Source of the DNA: Bifidobacterium breve
GTDB lineage: Bacteria; Myxococcota_A; UBA796; SXON01
Assembly: GCA_943328795.2 (NCBI GenBank)
Contig: CALQBK020000013.1
Coordinates: forward strand, 1 to 48,160
DNA length: 48,160 bases
Direction: 5' to 3'
The notes below the pieces were generated by a model. That model worked only from the letters and a program-made list of their open reading frames with translations. It was not told where the DNA came from and did not search any database. Each line of letters begins with the position of its first letter. Positions within the stretch are counted from its first letter, which is position 1. The translations under genes were made by a program, and so were the position numbers. Shown piece by piece: positions 42,322 through 48,160 of the stretch.

Positions 42322-44985
42322 GTGCGTCCTGGTCCGGTAGGCTGGTTTTGTCTCCTCCTCGCTGGCTGCGCCGCGAGCGCCGCCACGACGCCGGCTTCCC
42401 CCTCGCGGCCCGTCGAGATCGACACCCTCTCCCTCTGCGCCGTGGCCGTGCCCCTCGAGAAGGACACCGACCTGGTGGGGTTGCCCGGCTCGGCGCCCGG
42501 CGCCCACGTGCAGCTCGCGATGTTCACCCCCCTGCACTTGCCGTCCGACTTCGCGGGCGCCGTCGCGTTCGACCCCGCGACCAACCCCGACAGCCTCGCG
42601 ATCCCCGCGGGCGCGACGGTCCGGATCCCGCTCCCGTCGAACCCGAGCCCCTGCTACGCGCTCCACTTGCTGACCGCCGCGGGCGGCCGCGCGGACGCTC
42701 GCGGGATCGCCGCCGAGGGCACGATCACCTATGCGGACGGCTCGCTGCAGACCTTCTCGCTCCGCGCTGGCGAGCAGGTGTGGCCCGTCGGCGCGGGTGC
42801 CACCGGGCGCGCCGCCGTGCCCGTGAGCCTCGGCACCGACAGCCGCGGCAGCGCGCTCACGGCGTCGTTGGTCAGCGTGCCGCTGGCCCCGCCAGATGGG
42901 CGGTCCGCGCCGGTGAGCCTCGCGCTGCGGGGCGGTGACGCGCTCGACCTCGTGCTGCTCGCCGCGGGTATGACCGTCCCGACCGAGCCCCCGCCCGGGA
43001 CCCGCTACACGACGGACTCGCTCACGTCGTTCTCGTGGTCGAGCTGGCTCAAGACCTCGCTGCTGCCGCCGCTCCCAGAGGAGCGAGGCCCGGTTGGCTT
43101 GGCGCCGCCCGGGGCCGACTGGACGTCCGGGCACCTCGTGTGGGCCGGCGGCACCGCGGCCCGCTTTTGGGGGGTGAGCCTGGTCGGGGACGCCGCGCTG
43201 CCCCCGTTGGACGTCGCGGAGCCGTTCGCCGGGCACCTCGCCGCGCTCGGGTTCAACATGGTGCGCTTGAACGGTCTCGGCGCTGACAGCGCGCTCGCGA
43301 ACCCGGCGCGCGGTCACGCAAAAGAGCCGCTCGCCCGGGCGGACGCCCTCGATCGCCTCGACAAGTTCACCTCTGAGCTCTCGCGGGCCGGGGTGTTCCA
43401 GTACCTTGAGCTCGGCGGTGGCCATGCGCTCACCGACGGCGATGGCGTGGGTCACCCCGCGCCCGACGCCGCGCTCGCCGTCTCGTTCGAGGCCGACTGG
43501 GAGCGCGCCGAGGAGGCGTGGGCCCGCGCCGTGTGGGGCCGGGTAAACCCTTACTCGGGCCACACCTACGGCTCGGACGCGCACGTCGCGCTGATCGAGC
43601 TCGAGAGCGACGGCGGGCTGCTGGGCGCGTGGGCAGACGGGAGCCTCGACGGGCTGCCGGCGTTCCACCGAGAGGAGCTCGACCGGCTGTGGGCGGCCTG
43701 GCTGCAGAAGCGCTACGGGTCCGACGACGCCGTGCGCGCAGCCTGGTCGGGCTCGGTCCGCCCGGGGCTGGAGCGCGGGGCTTCGCTGGCGGCTGGGGTC
43801 GTCGCAAGGGAGCCCGCGAGCCGGGCTCGGGCGCCGCAGTGGCCGGTGCAGCGCGGCGCCGACCTGGTCCAGTTCTACGGGGAGCTCGAGCTGCGCCACC
43901 AGGCGGCGCTCGCTGCGTTCGTGCGAAAGGAGATCGGGTTCCAGGGCCCGCTCGTCTGCAACGTGGCGACGAATGTACCGCACGCGGACGCCGTCCTCGC
44001 GGCCTGCGACGTCGTCGCGTTGCACCTCGCGTGGGACCCGCCGTCGGACGCGACCGCGTTCCTGGACGCTTCGCTGCTCCGCGGGCCGGGCCGCTTCCTG
44101 GAGGCGCTCGGGGCGTGCCAAGATGGCAAGCCGTGCGTGATCTCCGACCTCCGGCACGCCTTCCCGAACCGGCACGGCCAAGAGGCGCCGCTCTTGTGGG
44201 CCTCGCTCGCGTCTCGCCAGGGCATCGACGCCGTCGTGTGGTCCGACTGGAAGCAGGCGGTGCCGGCGCCGACGGGCCCGCTCGACGAGTCGGACCTCGC
44301 AGGGCGGTGGGGCGCGTTGATGCAGATGCCGGCGGCCGCCTGGCTGTACCGCTCGGGGTTGATCGAGCAGGCGGGCCAGCAGTTCACGCGGTGGTGGGGG
44401 CCCGGCGGGCTCGTGCGCGACCTCGCCGAGGTGCCGGGGCCCTGGCTCGCGGACCTGGTGGACCCGGTCAGCCTGATGCGCCAGCGCGTGCGGACCGCGT
44501 TCACCCCGATGCCGCCGTCTGGTCCGCCGGAGCGCCGCTCTTGGACCCGCGCGGCGTGGTCACCGGCGTCCGACGGCGCCCCGTTGAAGATCGACACGAA
44601 CCCAGGTTTTAGCCTCGGGCTTGACGCCGTGGTCGGCGGGAGCGGGTCGTTCAGCAAGGAGCTGAAGGTGGACGTGCTTGACGGCGTACCGGACCCCGCC
44701 GTGTCGATGCTCTACCTGCCGGGCGGCACCGCCCGACTCGTGATCGTAGGGCCAACGATCCGCGCAGGGACGGTGTTTCGCTCCGACGGCTGCGGGCTGG
44801 CCGTCGCGGGGCAGGGGCCTGCGGGCCTCGCGCCCGTGCACGTGCGGGTGGGGTTCAGCTGGCCGACGAAGCCTACGCTCACGCCGCTCGTCGGCACGAT
44901 CAGCGTGCCGAAGCTGAAGGCCGGGAAGGAGCTGGGGACCTGGATCCTGGAGACCAGCGCGCCCGGCTGGTGGACGGTCAAGTGA
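42322..44985 (+). CDS. Large GH-A-clan-like lipoprotein, probably catalytically altered
   Basis: 887 residues from GTG at 42322 (GGAG 7 nt upstream; GTG at 42283 would add 13). Lipobox LLLAGC. An N-terminal beta domain (about 20-240) is followed by a barrel of the GH5/GH42-like clan: GAAARFWGV-like TAARFWGVSLVGDA, HLAALGFNMVRLNG, DRLDKFTSELSRAGVFQYLEL, ALIELESDGGLLGAW, then PCVISDLRHAFPNRHGQEAPLLWASLASRQGIDAVVWSDW. In related enzymes, as I recall them, the acid/base and nucleophile are Glu in the last two blocks; here both positions are Asp (about 430 and 609). It may be a non-catalytic glycan-binding protein or an unusual enzyme. Confidence 0.75.
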   Translation: MRPGPVGWFCLLLAGCAASAATTPASPSRPVEIDTLSLCAVAVPLEKDTDLVGLPGSAPGAHVQLAMFTPLHLPSDFAGAVAFDPATNPDSLAIPAGATVRIPLPSNPSPCYALHLLTAAGGRADARGIAAEGTITYADGSLQTFSLRAGEQVWPVGAGATGRAAVPVSLGTDSRGSALTASLVSVPLAPPDGRSAPVSLALRGGDALDLVLLAAGMTVPTEPPPGTRYTTDSLTSFSWSSWLKTSLLPPLPEERGPVGLAPPGADWTSGHLVWAGGTAARFWGVSLVGDAALPPLDVAEPFAGHLAALGFNMVRLNGLGADSALANPARGHAKEPLARADALDRLDKFTSELSRAGVFQYLELGGGHALTDGDGVGHPAPDAALAVSFEADWERAEEAWARAVWGRVNPYSGHTYGSDAHVALIELESDGGLLGAWADGSLDGLPAFHREELDRLWAAWLQKRYGSDDAVRAAWSGSVRPGLERGASLAAGVVAREPASRARAPQWPVQRGADLVQFYGELELRHQAALAAFVRKEIGFQGPLVCNVATNVPHADAVLAACDVVALHLAWDPPSDATAFLDASLLRGPGRFLEALGACQDGKPCVISDLRHAFPNRHGQEAPLLWASLASRQGIDAVVWSDWKQAVPAPTGPLDESDLAGRWGALMQMPAAAWLYRSGLIEQAGQQFTRWWGPGGLVRDLAEVPGPWLADLVDPVSLMRQRVRTAFTPMPPSGPPERRSWTRAAWSPASDGAPLKIDTNPGFSLGLDAVVGGSGSFSKELKVDVLDGVPDPAVSMLYLPGGTARLVIVGPTIRAGTVFRSDGCGLAVAGQGPAGLAPVHVRVGFSWPTKPTLTPLVGTISVPKLKAGKELGTWILETSAPGWWTVK

Positions 44986-45115
44986 CGGCGTGACCGTCGT
45001 GCGGCAGCGCCATCGCGGCCGCCACCCCGCCCGCGACCAGCGCGACGCCGGCGAGCAGCAGATCGAGCCGGGGACTGGTCCGACCGTCCGGCCGGCCCTG
45101 CGCCCGCTCGTCCAC
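44978..45115 (-). CDS. Small single-span membrane protein (45 residues)
   Basis: Too short for the ORF track. GTG at 45115 is one base after the stop of the GlnRS gene; the frame runs to TGA at 44978 and overlaps the end of the convergent lipoprotein gene by 8 nt. A hydrophilic N-terminus (VDERAQGRPDGRTSPR) precedes a hydrophobic stretch (LDLLLAGVALVAGGVAAAMALP) that would span the membrane. Positioning supports coupled translation. GC-rich DNA can make such frames by chance, so conservation would be needed. Confidence 0.4.
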   Translation of the reverse strand: MDERAQGRPDGRTSPRLDLLLAGVALVAGGVAAAMALPHDGHAVT

Positions 45116-45116
45116 G

Positions 45117-47435
<2,319 letters not shown>

Positions 47436-47528
47436 CAGGGGCCTCGACGGGGGAGTGGCTATCCACTCGCCGGGGGCCGGGCACGCGGCCACCCTGGGTT
47501 CGGACCGATCCCGCTGGACAGCCGGTTG

Positions 47529-47548
47529 ATAACTGATTAGTCAGTTAT
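47529..47548. promoter_or_regulatory. TetR-type palindromic operator
   Basis: ATAACTGA-TTAG-TCAGTTAT, a perfect 8-bp inverted repeat with a 4-nt centre, AT-rich in a GC-rich region, in the 114-nt gap between divergent glnS and the TetR gene. It ends one base before the regulator's ATG. Size and form are typical for a TetR dimer site, suggesting autoregulation; it leaves no room for a ribosome site. Confidence 0.75.
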
Positions 47549-47549
47549 T

Positions 47550-48128
47550 ATGGCGCGGCCGAAGTCGATAACCGACGCAGAGCTCCTCGCGGTAGCACGC
47601 GCGGCGTTCCTCGAACACGGCTACGGCGTGCCTGTCAGCACGATCGCGCGGCTCGCGGGGGTGTCGTCCGCCGCGGTGTTCTTGCGCTTCCCGACGAAGG
47701 AGGCGCTCTTCCAGCGCGTGATCCTCGGGGCGTTCGAAGCGCAGGTCTTGGCGGTGCTCCCCGAGGTCGACAGCGAGCCGATCCCCGCGCGGGCGTTGAC
47801 CGTGCTGGCGCGCGCGCTGCTGGCGTTCTTCCGGCAACACGCCGGACTCGTGCTCTTGCGGGCCGCGGCCGGGTCCAACCGCATGTGCGCGCTCGGCGAA
47901 GGCGGCCAAGGCCCCGCGCCGGTCATCTCCGGCTGGTTCCAGCGGCAAGTGGACGCGGGGCGCTTCGTCGAGGTCGACCCCGCGCTGACCGCGCGCGTGT
48001 TCTGCGCGACGCTCGGTGACTACGCCATGGTCGAGGCCGCCGGGCTGCACCCCCCGCCGGCCGTCGACCCCGAGCTCTACATCGCGGCCGTCGTCCAGCT
48101 CACGCTCAACGGCCTGCTCCCACGCTGA
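47550..48128 (+). CDS. TetR/AcrR-family transcriptional regulator
   Basis: 192 residues. N-terminal helix-turn-helix at about 8-52 (DAELLAVARAAFLEHGYGVPVSTIARLAGVSSAAVFLRFPTKEALFQRVIL), with the family's recognition-helix region and the FPTKEALF block after it. The C-terminal ligand and dimer domain is less conserved. Such repressors often control an adjacent efflux or detoxification gene; the next frame begins at 48148 but is cut off by the window end. A palindrome directly upstream indicates self-control. No Shine-Dalgarno is visible, so the mRNA may be leaderless. Confidence 0.9.
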   Translation: MARPKSITDAELLAVARAAFLEHGYGVPVSTIARLAGVSSAAVFLRFPTKEALFQRVILGAFEAQVLAVLPEVDSEPIPARALTVLARALLAFFRQHAGLVLLRAAAGSNRMCALGEGGQGPAPVISGWFQRQVDAGRFVEVDPALTARVFCATLGDYAMVEAAGLHPPPAVDPELYIAAVVQLTLNGLLPR

Positions 48129-48147
48129 TCTCCCCTCCGGACGCACC

Positions 48148-48160
48148 ATGCACACCTCGA
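48148..48160 (+). CDS. Possible start of a gene downstream of tetR (partial)
   Basis: ATG CAC ACC TCG begins 19 nt after the TetR stop and runs off the window. Only four codons are visible, so coding is not proven. If real, it would be co-transcribed with the regulator and is a likely regulatory target. Confidence 0.25.

Overview
The window is a gene-dense (about 40 protein genes, no gene-free stretch over 300 bases), very GC-rich piece of a Gram-negative chromosome. Many outer-membrane and lipoprotein genes, a thrombospondin type-3 repeat protein ending in a MYXO-CTERM-like tail, a Hanks-type kinase, a PP2C phosphatase and a sigma-54-type promoter suggest a Myxococcota-like ('deltaproteobacterial') organism. 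This is inference from gene style; no rRNA or other phylogenetic marker is present. No tRNA, rRNA, CRISPR array, insertion sequence, integrase or origin was seen. Most ORF-track lines, including several very long ones, are opposite-strand shadows of GC-rich genes.

Layout. 1-3700 (minus): a three-gene outer-envelope operon (unknown proline-rich protein, beta-barrel/OmpA protein, Cys-rich TSP3 surface protein) closed by a strong hairpin terminator. 3772-10189 (minus): dnaJ, an LpoA-like/periplasmic-binding protein, thiL and two tandem CNNM/CBS transporters. 10297-11531 (plus): mqnD plus a small unknown gene. 11559-17827 (minus): a PP2C phosphatase fused to a cyclic-nucleotide domain, a nitrilase-family hydrolase, a UbiD decarboxylase, ftsH and a flavodoxin-like protein. 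17970-19180 (plus): a GYF/SH3 membrane protein, followed by a sigma-54-type promoter and an intrinsic terminator that may delimit a small RNA of about 95 nt. 19212-24221 (minus): a tight six-gene operon of two paralogous Cys-rich lipoproteins, a LolB-like lipoprotein, two unknowns and a DUF255 thioredoxin-fold protein.

24323-28193 (plus): GT4 glycosyltransferase, TMTC-like GT-C/TPR membrane protein and FAD monooxygenase, all overlapping. 28211-33305 (minus): guaB, a beta-propeller protein, then the rubrerythrin / Fe-S (HdrD/GlpC-like) / DUF3501 redox module with its own promoter and a 75-nt hairpin inside the operon. 33467-40482 (plus): Kelch-like lipoprotein, second lipoprotein, TonB-dependent receptor, DUF2079 membrane protein, GT9 glycosyltransferase. 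40436-42193 (minus): Ser/Thr kinase. 42322-44985 (plus): a large GH-A-like lipoprotein that appears to lack both catalytic glutamates. 44978-47435 (minus): GlnRS-YqeY fusion with a 45-residue membrane mini-ORF after it. 47550-48128 (plus): TetR regulator with a palindromic operator touching its start codon.

Best leads for something undescribed: the putative sigma-54-driven sRNA at about 19,086-19,180; the six-gene operon with twin eight-cysteine lipoproteins; the TraAB-reminiscent surface trio; and a dispersed intergenic repeat whose 27-nt core is identical at 125-151 and 42,234-42,260. All functional statements come from reading motifs by eye; no database search was run.
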